Shown piece by piece: positions 43,559 to 51,798 of a DNA stretch of 51,798 bases. Within the stretch, counting starts at the first letter, position 1. Every line of letters begins with the position of its first letter. This DNA is from Labilithrix sp. (lineage in GTDB: Bacteria > Myxococcota_A > Polyangia > Polyangiales > Polyangiaceae). The stretch lies in assembly GCA_019637225.1 (NCBI GenBank), contig JAHBWC010000064.1:1-51798 (forward strand), given 5' to 3'. A model generated the notes under the pieces. That model ran no database searches, was not told the DNA's origin, and worked only from the letters and a program-made list of their open reading frames with translations. The position numbers and the translations under genes were made by a program.

Positions 43559-45256
43559 TTAGGGGCGCGCGGCGGGCGGGCGGTCGGAGGGGCGGGCGTG
43601 GCGGTCGCCGGTTTCGGCGTGGCCGTCTTTGAAGCCGAAGACGAGGGTGTCGGACCAGGCTACGTGGGTGGCGCCGCGGACGCCGAGGTCGGAGACGGTG
43701 GCGCCCTTCTGGGCGAAGGTGACGATCGAGGCCGTGCCGTCGGCGAAGACGCAGGCGAGGCGGCGGCCTGAGGGCTCGAACGCCATCGAGGTGGGCGTCT
43801 CGGCGACGCGGAGCTTCGCGAGGACGCGGCCTTTTTGTGGATCGAGGAGGGCGATGCTGCCGTCGTCGCTGCCGGAGGCGACGATGCGGCCTCGCACGTC
43901 CGACGCGAGGCAGGTGACGCCGAACGCCTCGTCGTGCGGCGAGATGCGGTGAACGACCTTCGCGTCGGCGACGTCGACGACGAGGACGCGGCCGTCGAGG
44001 GCGCCGGTCCCGACGACGAGCGTGGCGCCGGCGAGACGAACGAGGGCGGTGATGCGATCGTCCGAGGAGAGCGCGTACGTCGTCACGGGCCGGCCGGCGG
44101 CGAGATCGTAGACGTCGACGGCGCCGGCCTGCGTGCCGGCGAAGGCGTAGGCGTCGTCGGCGGCGAACGCCGTGGGCGGGGCCTTCAGCGCCATCGGACG
44201 CGGCACCTGGTACGGCGGCTTCGCGCCGAGGACGACGCGCGTGCCCGCCGCGATCAAGGTCCCGTCCTTCGCGAGGAAGAGACCGACGACGCCCTCGGCG
44301 CCTGCGAGCGCGCCGAGCTCGCGGAGATCGCCGCCGCTCGACTCGAGCACGCGCACGCGGCCCGAGCGATCGCCGACGGCGGCGAGGTTGCCTCGCGCGA
44401 CGATCGCCGCGACGGGCGAGGCCGCGCGGACGGCGACGTCGAGGGGCTGGCGGTCCCACGCGCGGACGGCGTCGTCGCTCCCCATCGTGAAGAGGGCGTC
44501 GGAGCCGAGGGCGATCGCGACCGGCGCGTCGTCGTGGGCGGCGAAGGACGCGCGCGGCTCGCCGGTGGCGGCGCGGAACGCCTGGACGAAGCCGTCCTCC
44601 ACGGCGGCCACGACGTGCTCGCCGTCGGCGGCGACCTCGACGACCTTGGCGCGCGCGCGGACGCGGCGCACCGTCTTCCGCGTCGTCGCGTCGATCCACA
44701 CGAGCCACTCCCCGAGCGCGAGGATCACGACGCCGGCGTCGACGGGTACGAGTCGCCACTCGCCGGGCGGATCGGTCGACGCGAGGCGGAGCGCGCCGAG
44801 GAGCTCGCCCTTCTCGCGGGCGAAGAAATAGAGCGCGCCGTCCTCGCCGAGCGCGACGACGTGGTCACGCGCGACGACGACCTCGAGGAACGACGCCGCC
44901 GCGGCGCGCCCGGCCGCCGGCCGACGCGCCGTCGACCATCGTCGCTCGTCGTCGCGCGACCAGAGCTCGATCGCCTCGCCGCGCGCGACCGCGACCGCGT
45001 CGTCGCGGCCCACCCCGAACGCGCCGATGGCCGTCTTTCCGGCGGCGAAGGGCGAGGCCGCCGAGCCGAGGCTCACCCGCCCGAGGTGCTTCTGCTTGTC
45101 GACGAGCACGAGCCACTCGTCGCCGAAGCGCGCCACCGCGCCGGCGGGCTTGTCGAGCCTCTGCTCACCCGCGCGCGCGCCCTTGACGTCGTACGAGACC
45201 AGGGCGCGGTCGTGCACGGCAGCGACGCCCCCGCTCGAGGGTGCGAGGCGGCTCAA
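43559..45256 (-). CDS. WD40/beta-propeller protein in the Tol operon
   Basis: 565 residues with about ten WD40-like strand clusters, for example 'DDAPVAIALGSDALFTMGSDDAVRAWD' broken over two blades and 'CLASDVRGRIVASGSDDGSI'. There is no signal peptide, so it is predicted to be cytoplasmic, or exported by another route. Start is TTG three bases after the tolB stop, so it is the last gene of the tol operon in this window, where pal and ybgF are usual in other bacteria. Binding scaffold likely; a link to Tol function is inferred only from position. The tail after residue 540 is disordered. Confidence 0.75.
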   Translation of the reverse strand: MSRLAPSSGGVAAVHDRALVSYDVKGARAGEQRLDKPAGAVARFGDEWLVLVDKQKHLGRVSLGSAASPFAAGKTAIGAFGVGRDDAVAVARGEAIELWSRDDERRWSTARRPAAGRAAAASFLEVVVARDHVVALGEDGALYFFAREKGELLGALRLASTDPPGEWRLVPVDAGVVILALGEWLVWIDATTRKTVRRVRARAKVVEVAADGEHVVAAVEDGFVQAFRAATGEPRASFAAHDDAPVAIALGSDALFTMGSDDAVRAWDRQPLDVAVRAASPVAAIVARGNLAAVGDRSGRVRVLESSGGDLRELGALAGAEGVVGLFLAKDGTLIAAGTRVVLGAKPPYQVPRPMALKAPPTAFAADDAYAFAGTQAGAVDVYDLAAGRPVTTYALSSDDRITALVRLAGATLVVGTGALDGRVLVVDVADAKVVHRISPHDEAFGVTCLASDVRGRIVASGSDDGSIALLDPQKGRVLAKLRVAETPTSMAFEPSGRRLACVFADGTASIVTFAQKGATVSDLGVRGATHVAWSDTLVFGFKDGHAETGDRHARPSDRPPAARP

Positions 45257-45259
45257 GGA

Positions 45260-46615
45260 TCAGTTGCCTTCCCAGCGCAGGCTCTCGCCCGTCACGCTCG
45301 CGATCTTCTGCTGGTTCTGCCCCTGCGGGTTCGAGAGGTAGAGGCCGCCGCGCGTCGAGAAGAACGCCACCATGCGCCCGTCGGGCGAGCACGCCGGGTA
45401 CGTGTTCGAGCCCTGGTCCTGCGTGAGGCGCTTCATGTTCCCGCCGCCGAGATCGGCGCTGAAGATGTCCCAGCTGCCGCCGTCGCGACCCATGAAGAGG
45501 ATCTTCTGGCCCTCGGGATCGTTGCAGAATACAGGCGCCATGTTGTACGTGCCGCGGAAGCTCACGCGCTTGCCGTCGACGAAGATCTGCGGGTTGCCGC
45601 CCTGGTTCGACACGTAGGCGAGCTGGCCTCCGGGCCCGAACGACGGGTGCGTGTTGAGGCCGCCGCTCGTGACCTTCGTGAGCCCGGAGCCGTCCGGGGC
45701 GCCGGTCCAGATGTCGCTCTGGCCGTTCTGCGAGATGACGAGCGCCATCTTGTTGCCGCCGAAGGCGACGCCGAACACGAGCCCGGCGTGCTTGAGGACC
45801 GCGGCGGGGTTGCCGACCTTGAAGAGCTGGTAGCTGCCGTCGGTGAGGCCGCCCGCGTAGTAGATGCCGCCCGGCCCGGCCGCCGGCGCGAGCGCGACGT
45901 TCGACACCGCCTGGAGGCGACCGAGGCCCTGGCCGTCGCTCTCGACGGAGAAGATGCCCTTCTGACCGCGCCCGGTGGTGGCGCTGAAGACGAGGCGGCC
46001 GCCGAAGCTCCCGGCGGTGCCGGTGAAGTACTTCACGACCTCGTTGTCGAACTGGTGCACCGCGCTGCGGATGGAGTTCGAGGCGACGTCGTACTCCTTC
46101 TTCAGGACCGCGTCCGAGCCGCGCGACACGACGTAGAGGCGGAGCTCGACGTGGAGGTTGTTTCCGCGGGGCGAGATGTTGCCCTTCACGACGCCCTCGG
46201 CGCCGACGTTGCGCCAGGAGCTCGGCTCGATGCTCGCGCCCTCCTGGGCGAGGTTCGCGGTGAAGCTCTTCGGGTCGAGCACCTGGAACATGCTCGAGAG
46301 CGTGAAGTCGCGCGTGGCGGTCTCCACGACCTGGTTCGCGAGCGCGCTGTCACCGAGCGGCGGCGTGACGGCGATCTTGAAGAGCGAGCGGCTCCCGCCC
46401 TGGACTACGACCGTCGTGACCGCGCCGTTGTTGGTGGCGTTCGGGAGCGCGCTCGCCGCGGGAGCCGCCGAGCCGGCGGGCGCGGGTTGCGCGACCGCGG
46501 GCATCGTCAGCGCGAGGACCGAGCCGGCGCCGAGCGCGACGACGATCGGGAGCGTGCGGAAAGCAAAGCGCGCGAGGCGGGTCGCGCGGGGAGTCGAAGT
46601 TACTTTGGCATGCAT
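45260..46615 (-). CDS. tolB: Tol-Pal system protein TolB
   Basis: 451 residues. TolB is a periplasmic protein of the Tol-Pal complex that keeps the outer membrane joined to the cell wall. The N-terminal signal peptide (to about residue 42, 'AVAQPAP') is followed by an Ala/Pro-rich spacer, the TolB N-domain ('LFKIAVTPPL', 'MFQVLDPKSFTANL') and a six-bladed propeller (about 205-445) with the repeated 'SPDGR.VAF.S.R' blades. Its ATG overlaps the end of tolA by 16 bases, so the two are translationally coupled. A long low-complexity spacer after the signal is a local feature. Confidence 0.92.
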   Translation of the reverse strand: MHAKVTSTPRATRLARFAFRTLPIVVALGAGSVLALTMPAVAQPAPAGSAAPAASALPNATNNGAVTTVVVQGGSRSLFKIAVTPPLGDSALANQVVETATRDFTLSSMFQVLDPKSFTANLAQEGASIEPSSWRNVGAEGVVKGNISPRGNNLHVELRLYVVSRGSDAVLKKEYDVASNSIRSAVHQFDNEVVKYFTGTAGSFGGRLVFSATTGRGQKGIFSVESDGQGLGRLQAVSNVALAPAAGPGGIYYAGGLTDGSYQLFKVGNPAAVLKHAGLVFGVAFGGNKMALVISQNGQSDIWTGAPDGSGLTKVTSGGLNTHPSFGPGGQLAYVSNQGGNPQIFVDGKRVSFRGTYNMAPVFCNDPEGQKILFMGRDGGSWDIFSADLGGGNMKRLTQDQGSNTYPACSPDGRMVAFFSTRGGLYLSNPQGQNQQKIASVTGESLRWEGN

Positions 46616-47406
46616 CTCGAAGCATCTCCGTTTCGGCCAGTGACGACGATCTGGATGCGGCGGCCGCGGTACAGCTCGTCGACTTCCTTGGGGGGCTGCG
46701 GAAGCGGGGTCTTGTCGTCGAGGAGCTTCAATAGCATCGACCGCGCGGCATCGTCGAAGAGCTCGTTCCCCGAGCCCTTCACCGCCGCGTTCCGGACGTG
46801 CCAGATGACCATGTTCTTGCCGACGTTGATCTCGTAGACGGCGCAGAGCTTGCGTTCCTCACCCACCGAGATGACGCTCGGCACGTTGAGGTGCTGCCCG
46901 AAGAACTGACCGAGCTGCGTCGCGTACATGTCGCCGGCGCGAACCTTGCTCGGATCCGTCTCGGTGCCGCCGTCGACGCCACTCTCGTGACCCTCGTCGG
47001 GGCGGCGCTTGCTCGGGTCCTCGGCGAACGGATCGCTCTGCGCGACCAGGTTCGTGAGGTCGGAGTCCGCGGCGTTCGGCGGAGGGGCGCCGGCGTCGGG
47101 CGGCTTCTTGCCCGGATCTTCTTGCGAGGCGTTGAGCTGCGGCTTCGGCGCGGTCCTTTGCTGGGGGACGAAGCGATCGGGCAGCTTCTTCGGATCGAGC
47201 GGCTTGCCGAGCTTGAGGAGCGAAGCTTGCACGACGGGGCGCGCGACGAGCGGCCGGTCTTCGTCGGCGTCGGCGGCGGAGGGGTACGCCTTCTTGTAGA
47301 GCAGCGCCCCGGCGGGCGCGACGTGGAGCGCGACCGCGAGGACGAGGCCGAACGTCACCTCACCCGAGGTGTAACGCGGCGTGTAAGGGACTCCGGGGAG
47401 CTTCAT
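46600..47406 (-). CDS. tolA: TolA/TonB-like energy transducer
   Basis: 268 residues. One N-terminal membrane helix ('VTFGLVLAVALHVAPAGALL', about 17-36) anchors it in the inner membrane. A Pro/Lys/Asp-rich periplasmic arm follows (about 45-150). The C-terminal domain (160-265) has the TonB/TolA-type pattern ('LCAVYEINVGKNMVIWHV', 'FDDAARSMLLKLLDDKTPLP', 'YRGRRIQIVVTG'). By analogy it passes proton-motive energy from TolQR to the outer membrane. Position between tolR and tolB supports TolA. Primary-sequence similarity to E. coli TolA is low, as is usual. Confidence 0.82.
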   Translation of the reverse strand: MKLPGVPYTPRYTSGEVTFGLVLAVALHVAPAGALLYKKAYPSAADADEDRPLVARPVVQASLLKLGKPLDPKKLPDRFVPQQRTAPKPQLNASQEDPGKKPPDAGAPPPNAADSDLTNLVAQSDPFAEDPSKRRPDEGHESGVDGGTETDPSKVRAGDMYATQLGQFFGQHLNVPSVISVGEERKLCAVYEINVGKNMVIWHVRNAAVKGSGNELFDDAARSMLLKLLDDKTPLPQPPKEVDELYRGRRIQIVVTGRNGDASRCMPK

Positions 47407-47485
47407 CGGCAGAGCTAGCTACTGGGAACCTTAGCGGTTGGACGAGCGGGGGGCCGTATCGGTTTACTCGGTCCGCCCTCGAACC

Positions 47486-47911
47486 TCACTTCACCACCAG
47501 GGGGTCGGTGACCATCCCCAGCTTCTCGACCCCGGCGCTGCGCGCCGCCGCCATCACGCGGAGGACGACGCCGTATTTCACGTTCTCGTCCGCCTGGACG
47601 TAGAGCTCCTTCTCTTCCTGGAGGCGCGCGTTCGTCTTGAGGCGATCTTCGATCGCGGCGGTGATCTCGTCCTTGCCCAGGTAGACGTGCTCGTCCGCGG
47701 TGACGATGACGAGCATCTTCGAGTCGTCGGTCTGCATCGGCGCGCTCTTCACCTTCGGCAGATCGACCTGCACGCCCGTCGTGAGGAGCGGCGCGGTCAC
47801 CATGAAGATGACGAGGAGCACCAGCATGACGTCGATGAGCGGCGTCACGTTGATCTCGTTCATGCCGCCCATGCGGCGGCGCCGACCGCCGCCGCCCCCG
47901 CCGCCGCCCAT
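47486..47911 (-). CDS. tolR: Tol-Pal system protein TolR (ExbD family)
   Basis: 141 residues. A Gly/Arg-rich start, then 'INVTPLIDVMLVLLVIFMVTAP' split around residue 30: the single membrane helix with the essential proton-carrying Asp. A periplasmic domain follows ('VDLPKVKSAP', 'VYLGKDEITAAIEDRL', 'VMAAARSAGVEKLGMVTDP'). With TolQ it forms the proton channel. The ATG is eight bases after the tolQ stop; GTG six bases earlier is possible. tolA begins 79 bases downstream. Confidence 0.92.
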   Translation of the reverse strand: MGGGGGGGGRRRRMGGMNEINVTPLIDVMLVLLVIFMVTAPLLTTGVQVDLPKVKSAPMQTDDSKMLVIVTADEHVYLGKDEITAAIEDRLKTNARLQEEKELYVQADENVKYGVVLRVMAAARSAGVEKLGMVTDPLVVK

Positions 47912-47919
47912 GCCCACGG

Positions 47920-48693
47920 CTAGACGCCCCCGAGCTTCGCGCGCGACGCGACGTCGGCGGCGAAGGCGTCCATGATGTCGGCGAGCTCGCCGACGCGGCG
48001 CGAGAAGTAGTTGTACGCCATGACGCTCGGGATCGCGGCGACGAGGCCGATCGCCGTCGCGATGAGCGCCTCGGCGATCTTCGGCGCGACGACCGGGAGG
48101 TTCGCGCTCTGCTGGTTCCCGATGCTGAGGAAGGCGTCCATGATGCCGTAGACGGTGCCGAAGAGGCCGATGAACGGCGCCGTCGAGCCGATCGTCCCGA
48201 GCAGGCTCATCCACGACTCGAGGTGCGTCACCTCGGAGGCCGCGGCGCGGCGGGTGATGCTCTCCACGTGCGTCCCCTGCGCGTCGTCGAGGCGGCGACC
48301 GCGCTCGCCCTTCGTCAAGCGGACCATCTCGTCGTAGGCCGTCGCGAAGATGCGGGCGAAGGGCGACCCCTTGAAGCCCGAGAGCCCTTGCTGCGCGAGC
48401 GCGTCGAGCGAGCCCGCCGAGTCGAACGCCTTCATGAAGCGGTCGGAGTCGCCGCGCGCGCGCATCAAGTGGAGCGCCTTCGCGAAGATGACGATCCAGC
48501 AGAGGACCGAGAACGCGACGAGCACCACGAGGACGAGCTTCACGGGGATCGACGCGTGAAGGACGAGCTGCACCGGGTCGAGCCGGTCGCCTCCGCCGGA
48601 GGCGGCCGGCGCCGCCGCGCCGTCGGGCTGGAGGGCGACTGCGATCGACGCGTTGGCGAGGTTTCCGGCCTCAAGCGCTTCGAGGAACGTCAT
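47920..48693 (-). CDS. tolQ: Tol-Pal system protein TolQ (ExbB family)
   Basis: 257 residues with three membrane helices: about 50-72 ('VLVVLVAFSVLCWIVIFAKA'), 160-185 ('LLGTIGSTAPFIGLFGTVYG', the family signature) and 205-230 ('ALIATAIGLVAAIPSVMAYN'). TolQ and TolR make the inner-membrane proton channel that energises TolA. A Pro/Ala/Gly segment precedes helix 1. The ATG is used here; GTG nine bases upstream is an alternative. First gene of the operon; the 126-base space to the divergent lipoprotein gene should contain the promoter, although I see no clear boxes. Confidence 0.93.
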   Translation of the reverse strand: MTFLEALEAGNLANASIAVALQPDGAAAPAASGGGDRLDPVQLVLHASIPVKLVLVVLVAFSVLCWIVIFAKALHLMRARGDSDRFMKAFDSAGSLDALAQQGLSGFKGSPFARIFATAYDEMVRLTKGERGRRLDDAQGTHVESITRRAAASEVTHLESWMSLLGTIGSTAPFIGLFGTVYGIMDAFLSIGNQQSANLPVVAPKIAEALIATAIGLVAAIPSVMAYNYFSRRVGELADIMDAFAADVASRAKLGGV

Positions 48694-48819
48694 GGGGCAC
48701 ACTTATGGGCCCTACCCTTCCGCGGTGTCAAACCCCACCTGACATGCGCCTCCCGCGGGGGAGCCGGCGGGGCACAACGAAGCATTTGTGCCGCGCCTCG
48801 GCCGAGGTAAAAGGCCTGC

Positions 48820-49842
48820 GTGCTTGGCTACCGTGACCGACGCCCCTTTGGGGCTCGCCTCGTGGCGCTCGTCCTCGCGCTCGCGACGGCGCTCGTCGCG
48901 GGCGCCGTGGCGTGCAGCGGCTCCTCCTCGACCAGCCTCCCGCCGACGACCGGCATCCTCATCCGCGCCGAGACGCTCACCGCCGGGCGTGGCTGCGGCC
49001 AGGACGCCACCCAGCTCTTCAAGTACGTGGTCGTCGTCTACCAGTACAGCGGCGGCGATCCGAACGTGCGCGGGAGCTACGACTCGGTCGTCACGAGCAA
49101 CGTGTTCGACTGCTACACCGACGGCGCGTTCATCTCGCTCCCGACCGTCGGCGACAACGCGAGCTTCCGGCTCGAGGTCTTCGCGTACAACCGGCCGTCG
49201 TACGATCTCACCCCGACGAACATCGAGGCGGCCGCCGTGCTCGGTCGGGCGCGGACGCCCGAGGATCGGGCGCGCCTCGCCACCTTCGCCGGCGAGCTGC
49301 GCGAGCAGACGGCGCCGACGTGGACGACGGAGTGCACCGCCACGCAGCAGGAGAAGGTGCAGGCGCTGGCGAGCTGCGACCCGCTCGCGCCGGGCCTCGA
49401 GGGGCTCGGCGGCGGCGCCGTGGCGACGAAGATCTCGCTCAACACGGGGCGCTTCGAGCTGCCCGACGGGCGCGTCGCCGTCTGCGCGACGCCTCCCGAG
49501 GACTCGGACGCGGGCGCGGACTCCGAGGACGCCGGCGCCGACGCCGACGTCGCCGACGCGTCCGAGGCTGACGCCTCGGACGTCGACGCTGGCCCTCCGG
49601 TCACCTTCGCCAGGGTGCGCGTCCGTGCGCGCATCGGCGCCCTCGTCGTAGCGGACGCGGTCGTCGGCTGCCCGGCGCCCTTCGTCACCGAGGTCGTCGC
49701 CGAGCCCGTGCGCTACCAGCTCGACGTGGGGCTGCTCGACTCCGCCGGCGTGCTCGTCGACCCGGGAGCGCAGACGACGTGCACGGTCACGAGCCGGACC
49801 GGCTCGACGACCTCGGCTGTCTGCCCCGACACGGCGCCCTGA
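48820..49842 (+). CDS. Putative lipoprotein of unknown function
   Basis: 340 residues from a GTG. A basic start and hydrophobic stretch end in AGAVACSGS, probably lipidated. The body has two strand-rich parts: about 45-225 ('GILIRAETLTAGRGCGQDATQLF', split here after residue 55, 'YVVVVYQYSGGDPNVRGSYD') and about 265-340 ('VTFARVRVRARIGALVVADA'), joined by an Asp/Ala/Glu-rich linker of some 35 residues. Six to eight cysteines suggest disulfides outside the cytoplasm. No family recognised. Divergent from tolQ. Confidence 0.7.
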   Translation: MLGYRDRRPFGARLVALVLALATALVAGAVACSGSSSTSLPPTTGILIRAETLTAGRGCGQDATQLFKYVVVVYQYSGGDPNVRGSYDSVVTSNVFDCYTDGAFISLPTVGDNASFRLEVFAYNRPSYDLTPTNIEAAAVLGRARTPEDRARLATFAGELREQTAPTWTTECTATQQEKVQALASCDPLAPGLEGLGGGAVATKISLNTGRFELPDGRVAVCATPPEDSDAGADSEDAGADADVADASEADASDVDAGPPVTFARVRVRARIGALVVADAVVGCPAPFVTEVVAEPVRYQLDVGLLDSAGVLVDPGAQTTCTVTSRTGSTTSAVCPDTAP

Positions 49843-49972
49843 CGGCCGCCGGGGCCCAGACGGCGCTCGCGGAAGCCGCGCCGGCCCGGCCGCCTCAACC
49901 TCTGCCTTGGTGCCGTCGCGAGCGCGACCGGGGGTAGGCACTTCGCGCGCGCGGTACTAGAGTCAGAAGAGG

Positions 49973-50824
49973 ATGAGAGAGCCCGGTGAGATCGTAGCCG
50001 CGTTCCCGCGTCCCGGGAGGACGCTGAAGGCCGTCCTCGCGGTCATCGCCGCGTTCGCGCTCGCCGGCGCCGTCATCGTGAACTGGGCGCCCGGCGGCGA
50101 GCGCGGGGTCGAGCTGTTCCGCTGGCTCGCCTTCGAACCGGCGCGCCCGCTCGCGCGGCCGTGGACGATCTTGTCCTCCGGGCTCCTGACCTCACCCGAG
50201 GGCATCAGCCACGCGCTCTGGTCGCTCCTCGGCCTCTACTTCCTCACGCCCGACCTCGAGAAGCGCTGGGGCGGCGCGCGCCTCGTCCGGTTTTTGGCGA
50301 CCGCGGTCGTGCTCGGCAACCTGATGGTGCTCGCCGGCTCCTACGTCCTGCCGGACAGGAGCGTGTTCCACCCCGGGCTCACGTTCGGTCCGATGGCGGC
50401 GATCACCGCGGCGGTCATCGCGTGGTCGAAAGAGAACGCGCAGCGGCAGATCCGCTTCATGTTCTTTCTGCCGATGAGCGGCAAGACGCTCTACTGGCTC
50501 ACGATCGGCTTCGCGTTCATCTCGCTCGTCTTCCTGCAGGGCGCCCACGAAGGCGGCCTCGCGCCGATCGGCGGCATCCTCACGGGCATCCTCTTCGCGG
50601 GGAGCCCGTCGCCCGTGCGCGCGCTCTGGCTCCGTCTTCGCCTCGGCTCGCTCCAGAAGCGCCGCGGCGGGATCACCGTCGAGGAGCTCCTCGGCGACGA
50701 GCCGCCGTCGCGGCCACGGCCCAAGCGTGGGGGCAAGGCTCCGCCGCTCCGCGTCGTCCAGGGTGGGCTCGAGGAAGACCTGAAGAACCGCAAGCCTCCG
50801 AAGGACAAGCGGTACCTCAACTGA
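49973..50824 (+). CDS. Rhomboid-fold membrane protein lacking the catalytic serine
   Basis: 283 residues with six hydrophobic segments in the first 220 residues. Rhomboid-like features: 'LWSLLGLYFLTPDLEKRWG' (loop 1 and helix 2, where proteases have HxxxN), and 'AHEGGLAPIGGILTGILF', the helix with the catalytic His. In the helix of the catalytic Ser, GxSG reads LTFG ('GLTFGPMAAITAAVIAW'), so the nucleophile is absent and the Asn of helix 2 is also lost. This makes it a rhomboid pseudoprotease, as with derlins and iRhoms. The C-terminal 60 residues are cytoplasmic and Arg/Pro/Lys-rich. ATG preceded by AGAAGAGG. Ninety-seven bases before pyrB. Confidence 0.82.
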   Translation: MREPGEIVAAFPRPGRTLKAVLAVIAAFALAGAVIVNWAPGGERGVELFRWLAFEPARPLARPWTILSSGLLTSPEGISHALWSLLGLYFLTPDLEKRWGGARLVRFLATAVVLGNLMVLAGSYVLPDRSVFHPGLTFGPMAAITAAVIAWSKENAQRQIRFMFFLPMSGKTLYWLTIGFAFISLVFLQGAHEGGLAPIGGILTGILFAGSPSPVRALWLRLRLGSLQKRRGGITVEELLGDEPPSRPRPKRGGKAPPLRVVQGGLEEDLKNRKPPKDKRYLN

Positions 50825-50921
50825 GGACGCCACCTTCGCGCGCGAGCGCGAGGCACGCCCGCGATCGGCCGCCGGGCGCTATGGAGGGCGGCGGGACGGC
50901 GTGGTAAGCGTCCGCCCTGGC

Positions 50922-51798
<877 letters not shown>

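Noticed and set aside
43835..46837. 1000-codon plus-strand open frame opposite the Tol genes
   Set aside because: It mirrors tolB and the propeller gene, has biased Arg/Asp/Glu composition and no recognisable domain.

Overview
The window is very GC-rich, and its protein content points to a myxobacterium (Myxococcota), probably of the Polyangiales/Labilithrix type. The signs are several Ser/Thr kinases, FHA proteins, a DUF5939-cyclase relative, a roadblock/LC7 protein, many lipoproteins with Asp-Ala-Gly-rich linkers, and cysteine-rich 'ETDVDCGG' repeats. This assignment is inference; no rRNA or other marker gene is present. Coding is dense on both strands, with GTG and TTG starts in use. I saw no tRNA, rRNA, insertion sequence, prophage or CRISPR array.

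Layout. 1-9.5 kb: a HEAT-repeat protein cut by the window edge and apparently frameshifted, a haem-c lipoprotein, a Ser/Thr kinase, a DciA-like protein, two paralogous FHA proteins, a NifU-like protein and two exported proteins of unknown function. 9.5-13.1 kb: methionine aminopeptidase, then a sulfotransferase followed by a fused APS kinase-ATP sulfurylase, which together form a self-contained sulfation module. 13.3-18 kb: a beta-propeller lipoprotein, a small winged-helix-like protein and RecN, with nested tandem repeats at the recN 3' end. 18-29.2 kb: a four-domain kinase/SRPBCC/DUF5939/cyclase-like protein, a Fic-fold protein without the catalytic histidine, hisF coupled to a large membrane-anchored protein, and a three-gene operon led by a pseudokinase. 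29.4-33.6 kb: a TerB-like protein, a response regulator with a histidine-kinase-like partner that lacks the phospho-accepting histidine, and a full-length aconitase-fold protein lacking its Fe-S ligands. 33.7-36.6 kb: roadblock protein, aroQ, accB and accC. 36.8-43.3 kb: accessory and surface genes (an exported pyroglutamyl-peptidase, an MFS transporter, a fibrinogen-like lipoprotein, a frameshifted FGE/SUMF1-like lipoprotein, a four-helix-bundle protein beside a long inverted repeat). 43.4-48.7 kb: a 20-bp minisatellite and a tolQ-tolR-tolA-tolB operon with an extra beta-propeller gene at its end. 48.8-51.8 kb: a lipoprotein, a rhomboid-like protein without the catalytic serine, and the 5' part of pyrB, which runs off the window.

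How the genes fit together. The core pathways are ordinary: PAPS synthesis, shikimate, fatty-acid carboxylation, histidine, pyrimidine, DNA repair and envelope integrity. The unusual theme is the number of enzyme folds whose catalytic residues are missing: Fic, protein kinase, adenylate cyclase, histidine kinase, aconitase and rhomboid. Most lie between 18 and 34 kb, among genuine kinases and FHA readers. I read these as probable regulatory or scaffold proteins; that reading is inference from motif loss. Two genes appear frameshifted (HEAT protein near 1.9-2.04 kb; FGE-like protein near 40.65 kb), and sequencing error cannot be excluded for either.
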